Shown here piece by piece: positions 1 through 7,894 of a DNA stretch of 39,182 nt; position 1 is the first letter of the stretch, and each line of letters starts with the position of its first letter. Position numbers and translations under genes: made by a program. The notes beneath the pieces are model-generated. The model had not been told where the DNA came from, did no database searches, and was given only the letters and a program-made list of their open reading frames with translations. The DNA lies in NCBI GenBank assembly GCA_013334855.1, contig JAAXWU010000007.1:1-39182 (forward strand), written 5' to 3'. The stretch is from Chlorobaculum sp. Lineage in GTDB: Bacteria; Bacteroidota; Chlorobiia; Chlorobiales; Chlorobiaceae.

Positions 1-2
1 TC

Positions 3-512
3 CCTATCAGCAAGTACCTGAATGAGGCGGTTGATACCGTTCGTCGTCAGGAGTCCCGTCAGCTTCATCATGCAGGGGACAGGAGACTGATTGGATCGAA
101 ATTCATTTGGCTACGCAATCCGGAGAATATGAATGAAAGCCAGAGGGAGCAGCTGGATCAATTGATGGCCTGTGAGTTGAAAACCGCAAAAGCCTGGGCG
201 CTCAAGAACATGTTCCGGGAGTTCTGGAGACTGGGTTGTCGAGACAGCGCCAGTTTCTTTTTCGACTACTGGTCTGAACGGGTCGAGCAGTTAAAGTTGA
301 AACCCATGATCAAAATCAAGGAGCTGTTGAAACGCCATTTCGACAACATTCTGAACTATTTCAAGCACGAGATCACCAATGCGGTATCCGAAGGACTGAA
401 CAGCAAAATCCAGTTGTATAAAGCAGCAGCACGAGGATTCCACAGCTTTTCAAGCTACCGGACAAGGATTCTGTTTTACTGTGGAAAGCTCAACATGGCC
501 ATTACCGGTTGA
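3..512 (+). CDS. ISL3-like transposase, C-terminal part (5' end outside window)
   Basis: The reading frame is open from base 3 through the in-frame ATG at 129 to a TGA at 510-512, so the gene starts upstream of the window; the ATG at 129 is probably internal. The visible ~169 residues are the C-terminal part of a DDE transposase. The segment NAVSEGLNSKIQ followed by KAAARGFHSFSSYRTRILFY is the characteristic end of ISL3-family (DDE_Tnp_ISL3) transposases, where the last catalytic Glu lies in the N-x-x-x-E-G-x-N context. The product would cut and join the ends of its own insertion sequence. No intact right terminal inverted repeat could be identified downstream. A 12-bp direct repeat (CCTGCGAGCGTT, 521-532 and 597-608) lies just beyond the stop and may mark the junction with the truncated thiC remnant. 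Whether the gene is functional cannot be judged without the upstream part. Confidence 0.75.
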   Translation, partial: PISKYLNEAVDTVRRQESRQLHHAGDRRLIGSKFIWLRNPENMNESQREQLDQLMACELKTAKAWALKNMFREFWRLGCRDSASFFFDYWSERVEQLKLKPMIKIKELLKRHFDNILNYFKHEITNAVSEGLNSKIQLYKAAARGFHSFSSYRTRILFYCGKLNMAITG

Positions 513-576
513 CGTAATTACCTGCGAGCGTTACCATTAAATATTGCGAAGAGCCATAAAGAAAGAAGATTGAAGA

Positions 577-1495
<919 letters not shown>

Positions 1496-2851
1496 ATGGA
1501 TACCCTTTTTCTCGCGCGTCTACAGTTTGCTTTGACCTCGGTGTTCCACTTCTTCTTCGTTCCTCTCACCCTCGGACTCTCCATCTTCACGGCGATCATG
1601 GAAACCGCGTGGCTCAGAACGGGCAAGGAGAAGTACCGTCAACTGGCGAAATTCTGGGGACATCTGTTCCTCATCAACTTCGCCATCGGCGTCGTTACCG
1701 GCATCGTCATGGAGTTCCAGTTCGGCATGAACTGGTCGCAGTACTCCCGCTTCGTCGGCGACATCTTCGGTGTACCGCTCGCCATCGAGGCGCTGCTGGC
1801 CTTCTTCCTCGAATCGACCTTCATCGGCATCTGGATCTTCGGCTGGGATCGCCTGCCCAAGAGGTTGCACGCCGCCTCGATCTGGCTGGTGGCTCTCGGC
1901 TCGAACCTCTCGGCACTCTGGATCCTTGTCGCCAACTCATTCATGCAGTCGCCGGTTGGCTTCAGAATGGCTGCCGACGGCTCGCGGGCTGAAATGACCA
2001 GCTTTTCCGAGCTGCTCTTCAACCCCTACGTCTGGTTGCAGTTCCCGCACGTGGTCTCCGCTGGCGTCGCCACAGGCGGCTTCATGGTGATCGCCGTCAG
2101 CGCGTGGCACCTCATGAAGAAAACCCGCGACAAGGAGGCGTTCAGAACCTCGCTGAAATTCGGCGCGATCTACGCCTTCATGGGTGCGCTGCTGGTGAGT
2201 CTCGCCGGTCACACGCAGATGCAGGAGATGGTGCACAAGCAGCCGATGAAGGTGGCCGCCGCCGAAGCGCTCTGGCACTCGGAGAATCCGGCCAGCTTCT
2301 CTCTCTTCACGGTCGGCAACGAAAAGGAGCTGAAGGATGAGTTCTCGATCCGCGTGCCCGGCATGTTGTCGTTTCTCGCCTACAACAAATTTTCGGGCGA
2401 GGTCAAGGGCATCAGCGAGCTTCAGGAGGAGGCGGTCGCCAAATACGGCCCCGGCGACTACATCCCGTCGGTCATCACCGCTTACTGGAGCTTCCGCTTC
2501 ATGGTCGGCGCGGGTACGCTGATGCTGCTGGCCGCCGCGGTGGCGCTCTTCAAGGTAATCCGCGAGGAGTACACCTTCGGCAAGCTCACCGGTGCGTTGC
2601 TGCTCTGGTCGTTCCTCTTGCCCTACATCGCCAACTCGGCGGGGTGGATTCTGACTGAGATGGGCCGCCAGCCGTGGATTGTCGTCGGGCTGCTCAAAAC
2701 CGAACAGGCGGTGACGCCCGCCTCGGTGGTCAGCGGCGCTGAACTGCTCACCTCGGTGGTGGTGTTCACCCTCATCTACAGCGCGCTCACGCTCGTCAAT
2801 GTGCTGCTCTTGAAAAAATATGCAACGGCTGGCCTGCACGGCGCCGAATAA
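1496..2851 (+). CDS. cydA: Cytochrome bd ubiquinol/menaquinol oxidase subunit I
   Basis: CydA carries haems b558, b595 and d of cytochrome bd, the high-affinity quinol oxidase that reduces oxygen to water in the cytoplasmic membrane. The 451-residue product begins MDTLFLARLQFAL with the early histidine of the first helix (VFHFFFVPLTLGLS). It has many hydrophobic helices and the GRQPW signature at residues 390-394. Its length fits the short Q-loop form of the family. I chose ATG 1496 because family members begin almost exactly there; an in-frame TTG at 1454 would add a non-conserved extension. No strong ribosome site is seen. cydB follows after 18 bases, so the two form an operon. In a strict anaerobe this enzyme would serve oxygen scavenging and protection (inference). 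Confidence 0.97.
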   Translation: MDTLFLARLQFALTSVFHFFFVPLTLGLSIFTAIMETAWLRTGKEKYRQLAKFWGHLFLINFAIGVVTGIVMEFQFGMNWSQYSRFVGDIFGVPLAIEALLAFFLESTFIGIWIFGWDRLPKRLHAASIWLVALGSNLSALWILVANSFMQSPVGFRMAADGSRAEMTSFSELLFNPYVWLQFPHVVSAGVATGGFMVIAVSAWHLMKKTRDKEAFRTSLKFGAIYAFMGALLVSLAGHTQMQEMVHKQPMKVAAAEALWHSENPASFSLFTVGNEKELKDEFSIRVPGMLSFLAYNKFSGEVKGISELQEEAVAKYGPGDYIPSVITAYWSFRFMVGAGTLMLLAAAVALFKVIREEYTFGKLTGALLLWSFLLPYIANSAGWILTEMGRQPWIVVGLLKTEQAVTPASVVSGAELLTSVVVFTLIYSALTLVNVLLLKKYATAGLHGAE

Positions 2852-2869
2852 ACCGAAAAGGAGACAACA

Positions 2870-3892
2870 ATGGATTTGCAGACCATGCAGATAATCTGGT
2901 TCATTCTGGTCGCCGTTCTATTCACCGGATTCTTCATTCTCGAAGGATTCGACTTCGGCGTCGGCATCCTGCTCCCCTTCATGGGCAAGGATGACCTCGA
3001 ACGCCGCACGGTGATCAACACCATCGGCCCCTTCTGGGACGGTAACGAAGTGTGGCTCATCACGGCTGGCGGCGCGATCTTCGCGGCGTTCCCGCACTGG
3101 TACGCCACGCTCTTCAGCGGCTTTTACCTGGCGCTCCTGCTCATGCTGGTGGCGCTGATCTTTCGCGGCCTCGCGTTCGAGTACCGCAGCAAGCGCGACA
3201 ACCCCGCGTGGCGCAGCTTCTGGGACTGGAGCATCTTTTTCGGCAGCGCCGTGCCCGCCTTGCTCTGGGGCGTGGCGATGGCCAACTTCATCCGTGGCGT
3301 GCCGATTGACGCCTCGATGAACTATACCGGCGGCTTCTTCAACCTGCTGAACCCCTACGCACTCGCCTGCGGAGTGGCGTCGCTTTTGATCTTCACGCTG
3401 CACGGCGCGGTGTTCCTGACGCTCAAGACCTCCGGCGAACTTCAGGAGCGGGCGATGGGCATCGCCAAAAAGCTCTGGGCGCCCGCCACGCTGCTCTCGC
3501 TGGTTTTCGCGGTTTACACCTTCGTCGAGACCGATCTCTTCACGCGTCTCGGCGTCAACCCCGGCGCGATTCCGATCTTCAGCGTGCTCGCGCTGCTCTC
3601 GGTGATCGTGCTGCTGAAGAAAAACGCCACGGGCTGGGCCTTCTTCATGACCGCCATCGCCATTGCCTTCTCGGCCATCACCATCTTCATGGGACTTTTC
3701 CCGAGAGTGCTGATTTCGAGCACCAACCCGGCCTGGAGCCTGACGATCTACAACAGCTCCTCCTCAGCCTACACCCTCGGCATCATGACCACGGTCGCGC
3801 TCATCTTCGTCCCGATCGTGCTGATTTACCAGGGCTGGAGCTACTGGGTCTTCCGCCAGCGCGTCACGAAAGACTCGAAGCTGGAGTATTGA
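2870..3892 (+). CDS. cydB: Cytochrome bd oxidase subunit II
   Basis: CydB is the haem-free membrane subunit that pairs with CydA. The 340-residue product has about eight to nine hydrophobic helices. It shows the family's N-terminal signature FILEGFDFGVG, followed by NEVWLITAGGAIFAAFP in the next loop and helix. A clear ribosome site (AAGGAG) lies 8-9 bases before the ATG. The gene is the second in a cydAB operon and is followed after about 40 bases by a strong hairpin-plus-T-run terminator. The exporter genes cydDC, often directly adjacent to cydAB in other bacteria, lie 2.3 kb downstream beyond an accessory block. Confidence 0.97.
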   Translation: MDLQTMQIIWFILVAVLFTGFFILEGFDFGVGILLPFMGKDDLERRTVINTIGPFWDGNEVWLITAGGAIFAAFPHWYATLFSGFYLALLLMLVALIFRGLAFEYRSKRDNPAWRSFWDWSIFFGSAVPALLWGVAMANFIRGVPIDASMNYTGGFFNLLNPYALACGVASLLIFTLHGAVFLTLKTSGELQERAMGIAKKLWAPATLLSLVFAVYTFVETDLFTRLGVNPGAIPIFSVLALLSVIVLLKKNATGWAFFMTAIAIAFSAITIFMGLFPRVLISSTNPAWSLTIYNSSSSAYTLGIMTTVALIFVPIVLIYQGWSYWVFRQRVTKDSKLEY

Positions 3893-3932
3893 TTTTCAGG
3901 GGATTGCGCTGAATTATCGATGAATCCTGTAG

Positions 3933-3961
3933 GGGCGGACCTGTGTGTCCGCCCTTTTTTT
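3933..3961 (+). terminator. Rho-independent terminator after cydAB
   Basis: A perfect 8-bp stem (GGGCGGAC at 3933-3940 with GTCCGCCC at 3947-3954), a 6-base loop and seven T residues at 3955-3961. It lies about 40 bases after the cydB stop and just before the convergent toxin gene, so it ends the cydAB transcript. Confidence 0.9.
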
Positions 3962-3984
3962 ATTGCTCAGAATCGGGATGGGAT

Positions 3985-4287
3985 TTACTGATCATCTTTT
4001 TCAGATGCGCCCAGCACATTCATGGCGGCATGTATGACAGCCAGAACGTCGATCTGATCTGCATTGATCAGGTAGATGATACGGAAGGGGCCTTCGATTA
4101 TTTCCCGGATATGTTCAGCATCATATTCGGGGACTTTACGGCCAGAATATGGGAATTCAGAGATTTGAGCGGATTTTCGGGTAAACCGATCCACCATGCG
4201 CCTTGCATATTCGGGAGAATCCAGCGCGATGTGCGCATAGATGGCATCGAGATGCCCTTCGGCAGTGTTAGTCCAGTGGACTCTCAT
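3985..4287 (-). CDS. ParE/RelE-superfamily toxin of a type II toxin-antitoxin pair
   Basis: This 100-residue basic protein has the layout of the ParE/RelE fold. The N-terminal beta strand is followed by two helices (TNTAEGHLDAIYAHIAL, then EYARRMVDRFTRKSAQI). A typical turn G-R-K-V-P-E-Y follows, and strands carry REIIEGPFRIIYLI and IDVLAVIHA. Members either inhibit DNA gyrase (ParE) or cleave ribosome-bound mRNA (RelE); the sequence alone does not decide which, although the GRKVPE and FRIIYLI segments are more usual in the ParE branch. It overlaps the upstream antitoxin gene by 4 bases (ATGA), so translation is coupled. The pair lies in the accessory block between cydAB and cydDC. Confidence 0.85.
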   Translation of the reverse strand: MRVHWTNTAEGHLDAIYAHIALDSPEYARRMVDRFTRKSAQISEFPYSGRKVPEYDAEHIREIIEGPFRIIYLINADQIDVLAVIHAAMNVLGASEKDDQ

Positions 4288-4472
4288 TCCGGCAAACCGT
4301 ACTTTGCCCGAATCTCTTTCACCTCTTTTGTCCGGCCCGCTTTGCTGTCGGACAAACCGTGCTCGATCACTTCGCGGACATAAATCTCACGCATCAAGTC
4401 ATCCCACGTCGCATCTGATGGCAACCTGTCGATGATCCGGTGGGCCTCCTCTTTTTCCATGATAGTCGGCAT
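4284..4472 (-). CDS. Small antitoxin partner of the ParE/RelE-like toxin
   Basis: This 62-residue protein is rich in charged residues and predicted helices (EEAHRIIDRLPSDATWDDLM, then VREVIEHGLSDSKAG). It precedes the toxin with a 4-base overlap, the standard order for antitoxin-toxin operons. A good ribosome site (AAGGAG) lies about 7 bases before the ATG at 4472. No clear ribbon-helix-helix or Phd DNA-binding domain is visible. The sequence resembles short antitoxins with a 'LP..ATWDDLM..IYVR..IE.GL.D...G' pattern that occur next to RelE/ParE toxins in cyanobacteria and green sulfur bacteria. The role as antitoxin is inferred mainly from position and size. Confidence 0.8.
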   Translation of the reverse strand: MPTIMEKEEAHRIIDRLPSDATWDDLMREIYVREVIEHGLSDSKAGRTKEVKEIRAKYGLPE

Positions 4473-4549
4473 ACGTTTCGCTCCTTTTCCATTGATTCAT
4501 TTTCTCATGATAAAAAACAGCGCCAAACCCAACAAGCATCGATGTCATT

Positions 4550-4575
4550 GCGGAGCTGGGGCTCCGCGCTCCCAG
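4550..4575. repeat. Short palindromic repeat, copy 1
   Basis: The core is a hairpin GCGGAGC-TGGG-GCTCCGC followed by GCTCCCAG. It lies between the antitoxin start and the 3' end of the TIR-FGE gene. Related copies occur at 5926-5952 (opposite orientation) and 6002-6029, so this gene is bracketed by the same element. Confidence 0.7.
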
Positions 4576-4609
4576 ATTTCGACATTTCACTCCTTTTTTG
4601 CCGGATGAG

Positions 4610-5869
4610 CTACGCTTTGAACTGCGGGACGAACGCCAGGCGGAAGCCAACGTCGTTGACGCGACGTCCGGGATCGTCGCCGTTGCGACAAGCCGACCGG
4701 CAGCGACGGGCATCGCTGCTCCAGCCCCCGCCGCGAAGCACACGGGTCGAACCGATCTGCGGCCCCCGCGGGTTCTCCACAAATCCCCGCTTCAGGCACT
4801 CCTTATAATACTCACTCCCGTACCAGTCGCTACACCACTCCCACACATTGCCGTGCATGTTGTACAGGCCGTAACCGTTCGGTTGTAAACTGTCCACCGT
4901 AACCGTTTTTTTGCGATAGATGCCTTTCGGATAGTTTCCGTATGGATAGTTCCCGTCATAGTTCGCCTCTTCGGTCGTCAAGTTCTCGCCCGTGCTGAAC
5001 GGCGTTGTCGCGCCCGACCGGCAGGCGTACTCCCACTCCGCCTCCGTCGGCAAACGGTACGTACCATCACCTCGTTTCTCCGTTAACCACTGACAACAGG
5101 CAACAGCATCGTTCCAGCTCACATGCAGCACAGGATGGTTCCATTCAGATTCCGGCTTTACGTTGCCCGAAGCATCGTGACGCCAGTTGATCCCCTTTCT
5201 CTTCGACCACTCATTTCCGACCCAAACAAAGCTCCAGTTCTCTTTTTCAGCTTCAGTCTTATAACCGCTCTCGTCCGCGAAGCGTTTGAAATCGGCAACC
5301 GTCACCGCATACTTGCACATCATAAAGTCACTCAGCTTCACCTCATGCCGAGTCTCATTCTTTTCTCTGTCCTCTTCGCTCTCCGGGCTGCCCATTATGA
5401 ACCGACCACCCCTGATCAGCACGAAGTTCTCCGGCAGCATTGTCGATGCAACAAAAGTAAGCGTTTCCTTAGGGTCTTCAGGCGAAACCAGCGCGGCAAT
5501 TGCCTTGACGCACTTCTCGAATTCCTCATGGGAAGGATCGTTATTCCATGCGCACAGATCAGCAGTCTGAATCGACCCGAATCCGAAAGGTGGATTGATC
5601 TGATCTATCTTGAGCGGGATAAGAATATCCTTTTCTCTACCTGCACGTGCTTCTTCTTTGACCCAACGAGAATTCACAGAATGTGTCGACCAGGCAACAA
5701 CAACGCATCGAGAAGCGTTAAGGCGTTGTTCAATATATTCATCCCAATCTTCTCCTACTGGAATGTGTTGATCCCAGAAAACGCTCCAGCCCAAACGCTC
5801 AAAATGCACGACCAGCGGACGCACCCGCTCTTTGTCTTTTTGGGAATAGCTCAGGAAAATATCGCTCAT
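4610..5869 (-). CDS. TIR domain - FGE-sulfatase (C-type-lectin fold) fusion protein
   Basis: The 419-residue product has two domains. Residues 1-125 form a bacterial TIR domain: IFLSYSQKD at the start, GWSVFWDQ, and SRWVKEE at 68-73, where the Glu after the Trp corresponds to the catalytic NAD-cleaving Glu of TIR NADases. Residues 145-415 form an FGE-sulfatase (formylglycine-generating-enzyme-like) domain: VLIRGGRFIMGS, HPVLHVSWNDAVACCQWL, YRLPTEAEWEYACR, NMHGNVWEWCSDWY, and the terminal RVLRGGGW ... DVGFRLAF. Of the two Cys used by true FGE near the C-terminus, the first aligns with Ser385 and only Cys390 remains. The domain is therefore probably a ligand-binding lectin-like module rather than an active oxidase. 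TIR-FGE fusions are known from bacterial immunity-like conflict systems, and such domains are frequent targets of diversity-generating retroelements. No reverse transcriptase or template repeat is visible in this window. Single-gene unit; palindromic repeats lie on both sides. Confidence 0.88.
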   Translation of the reverse strand: MSDIFLSYSQKDKERVRPLVVHFERLGWSVFWDQHIPVGEDWDEYIEQRLNASRCVVVAWSTHSVNSRWVKEEARAGREKDILIPLKIDQINPPFGFGSIQTADLCAWNNDPSHEEFEKCVKAIAALVSPEDPKETLTFVASTMLPENFVLIRGGRFIMGSPESEEDREKNETRHEVKLSDFMMCKYAVTVADFKRFADESGYKTEAEKENWSFVWVGNEWSKRKGINWRHDASGNVKPESEWNHPVLHVSWNDAVACCQWLTEKRGDGTYRLPTEAEWEYACRSGATTPFSTGENLTTEEANYDGNYPYGNYPKGIYRKKTVTVDSLQPNGYGLYNMHGNVWEWCSDWYGSEYYKECLKRGFVENPRGPQIGSTRVLRGGGWSSDARRCRSACRNGDDPGRRVNDVGFRLAFVPQFKA

Positions 5870-5925
5870 AATTCGGGGTTGTCAGTTACGCAAACTGTTC
5901 GTTGAATATACGGAAAAAGGGCAAT

Positions 5926-5952
5926 CTGGGAGCGCCAAGCTCCAGCTTGGCA
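5926..5952. repeat. Short palindromic repeat, copy 2 (opposite orientation)
   Basis: CTGGGAGCG followed by the hairpin CCAAGCT-CC-AGCTTGG. It is the inverted counterpart of the copies at 4550 and 6002. It sits 57 bases upstream of the TIR-FGE start codon, within the 280-base region that must hold the promoters of both that gene and cydD. Confidence 0.65.
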
Positions 5953-6001
5953 TCTTATCCTGCTTTCAAATCAAACAACTGTTGAGCCTGCGGTATAAAT
6001 G

Positions 6002-6029
6002 TGCGGAGCTGGGGCTTCGCGCTCCCGGC
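6002..6029. repeat. Short palindromic repeat, copy 3
   Basis: GCGGAGC-TGGG-GCTTCGC hairpin (one mismatch) followed by GCTCCCGG. It has the same orientation as copy 1 and is inverted relative to copy 2, so copies 2 and 3 could pair over a 49-base spacer into a larger stem. It lies about 120 bases before cydD. Confidence 0.65.
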
Positions 6030-6151
6030 TTGAATACCCCTTCCCTGTTGCATCGCTCGTGGGAATTCTTTACCATTGGTAGCGGGTTGATTTCGTAAAT
6101 TCTTCACATGACCATCCATCAGTTTCCTGCCGGAGCCATCAAGTCAGTACG

Positions 6152-7894
6152 ATGAACATTGACCGGAACCTCATGCGGCTGCTTTCGGAACAGAAGCGGC
6201 CTTTCATATTCTCGGGCCTTTCGGGTGCGTTGGGGGCGCTTATGCTCGTCGCGCAGGCGTGGGTGCTGAGCGGCATCATCCAGACCGTGTTCCGGCAGGC
6301 TCCGGCTTGGTCGGCGATTCTGCCGCTCGTGGGCCTCTTCGCGCTCTTCAGCACCATGCGCGTGCTCTTCGGCTGGGCGGGGCATCACGAGGCCAAAAAG
6401 GGGACGCTCGCCATCCGCAAAACGCTGACCGAACGGCTCTCCGGCACCATCGCGGCGCTGGGGCCGTCGTTCGCCCGTTCGGCGCAGAGCGGGCGCATCG
6501 TCACCACGCTGCTCAAAGGCGTGGAGTCGGTCGATGCCTGGTTCAGCCAGTACATCCCGCAACTCTTTTTGTCGCTTATCGTTCCGGTGGTGATCCTCGT
6601 GGCGATCTTCCCCGCAGACTGGCTCTCCGGGCTGATTCTCGTCTTGACCGCTCCGCTCATTCCGGTTTTCATGATCCTGATCGGCAAGCGGGCGAGCGCG
6701 GCGACCGAGAAGCAGTGGAACACCATGAGTCGCATGAGCGGCCACTTCCTCGACATGTTGCAGGGGCTTTCGACGCTGAAGCTCTTCGCGCAGGCCAAGG
6801 CGCGGCGCGACGGCATCGAAGAGGCGAGCGAGAACTTTCGCCACTCGACGATGCAGGTGCTGAAAATCGCCTTTCTCTCGTCGCTGACCCTCGAACTCGT
6901 CGGCACGCTCGGCACGGCGGTGGTGGCGGTGAGCATCGGTCTGCGGCTCCTCTCCGGCGCATTGCCCTTCCGCCCTGGCCTTTTCGCGCTGCTGCTCGTG
7001 CCGGAGTTCTACCTCGTGCTCCGCCAGCTCGGCACGAAGTTCCATGCGGGCATGGAGGGTGTGACAGCCTCGAAGGAGATGCACGAGATTCTCAACCGTG
7101 CAAGCGAAATCCCCGAAGCGGGTTCGTGCGACCTCGACGCCGTCGAGGTTTCGACGCACCCCATTGTCATCGACAATCTGAGCTACCGCTTTCCCGGCAG
7201 CGCCAAAGCGGCGCTCGACGGCGTGAGCCTCACCATCGAGCCGGGCACGGTGACGGCCCTGACCGGGCCGAGCGGCGCGGGCAAGAGCACGCTCTTGAAC
7301 CTGCTCCTGCGCTTCGTCGAACCCGCCGACGGCGCGATTTCGCTCGGCAGCCGCAAGGCGGGTGAATTCAGCCTCGATTCGTGGTACCGGCAGATCGCCT
7401 GGGTTCCGCAGCATCCCTTTCTCTTCAACGCCACCATCCGCGACAACCTCCTGATGGCCCGGCGCGACGCGACGCCTCAGGAGCTTGACAAAGCGCTGAA
7501 GCAGGCGGGGCTTCTCGACATGGTACGCTCGCTGCCGGAGGGGCTGGAGACGATGATCGGCGAAGAGGGAGCGCGACTGAGCGGCGGCGAGGCGCAGCGG
7601 CTATCGCTCGCCCGCGCCTTCCTGAAGGACGCGCCGCTCCTCTTGCTCGACGAACCGACTTCGCACACCGACCCGATCCTCGAAGCGCAGCTCCGCAAGG
7701 CGATGGAGGTGCTGATGCAGGGACGCACGGTGATCATGATCGCCCACCGGCTCGAAAGCATCCGCAACGCCGACCGCATTGTGGTGCTCGACGGCGGACG
7801 GGTCGCACAGAGTGGTACGCACGGCGAGCTGATGTCGGGTGAGGGCTTCTACCGTCAGGCGATCTTCTCGTCGATGGAGGAGGTTGCCGCATGA
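6152..7894 (+). CDS. cydD: Cysteine/glutathione ABC exporter subunit, permease-ATPase
   Basis: CydD forms a heterodimeric ABC exporter with CydC that moves reduced thiols out of the cytoplasm and is needed for assembly of cytochrome bd. The 580-residue protein has an N-terminal six-helix exporter domain (about 1-310). The C-terminal ATPase has Walker A GPSGAGKST at 372-380, the signature LSGGEAQRLSLARA, and Walker B LLLLDEPTSHTD with the catalytic Glu present. The early segment LSEQKRPFIFSGLSGALGAL and the order cydD then cydC fit the family. The start ATG has no strong ribosome site. cydC overlaps by 4 bases (ATGA), so the two are translationally coupled. Organisms of this type may export another thiol, for example a bacillithiol-related compound (inference; bshC occurs at 20.4-22.1 kb). 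Confidence 0.93.
   Translation: MNIDRNLMRLLSEQKRPFIFSGLSGALGALMLVAQAWVLSGIIQTVFRQAPAWSAILPLVGLFALFSTMRVLFGWAGHHEAKKGTLAIRKTLTERLSGTIAALGPSFARSAQSGRIVTTLLKGVESVDAWFSQYIPQLFLSLIVPVVILVAIFPADWLSGLILVLTAPLIPVFMILIGKRASAATEKQWNTMSRMSGHFLDMLQGLSTLKLFAQAKARRDGIEEASENFRHSTMQVLKIAFLSSLTLELVGTLGTAVVAVSIGLRLLSGALPFRPGLFALLLVPEFYLVLRQLGTKFHAGMEGVTASKEMHEILNRASEIPEAGSCDLDAVEVSTHPIVIDNLSYRFPGSAKAALDGVSLTIEPGTVTALTGPSGAGKSTLLNLLLRFVEPADGAISLGSRKAGEFSLDSWYRQIAWVPQHPFLFNATIRDNLLMARRDATPQELDKALKQAGLLDMVRSLPEGLETMIGEEGARLSGGEAQRLSLARAFLKDAPLLLLDEPTSHTDPILEAQLRKAMEVLMQGRTVIMIAHRLESIRNADRIVVLDGGRVAQSGTHGELMSGEGFYRQAIFSSMEEVAA

Noticed and set aside
6119-7414. 431-codon minus-strand frame opposite cydD
   Set aside because: Shadow frame rich in Arg, His and Glu, with no start signal or family similarity; cydD motifs are on the plus strand.
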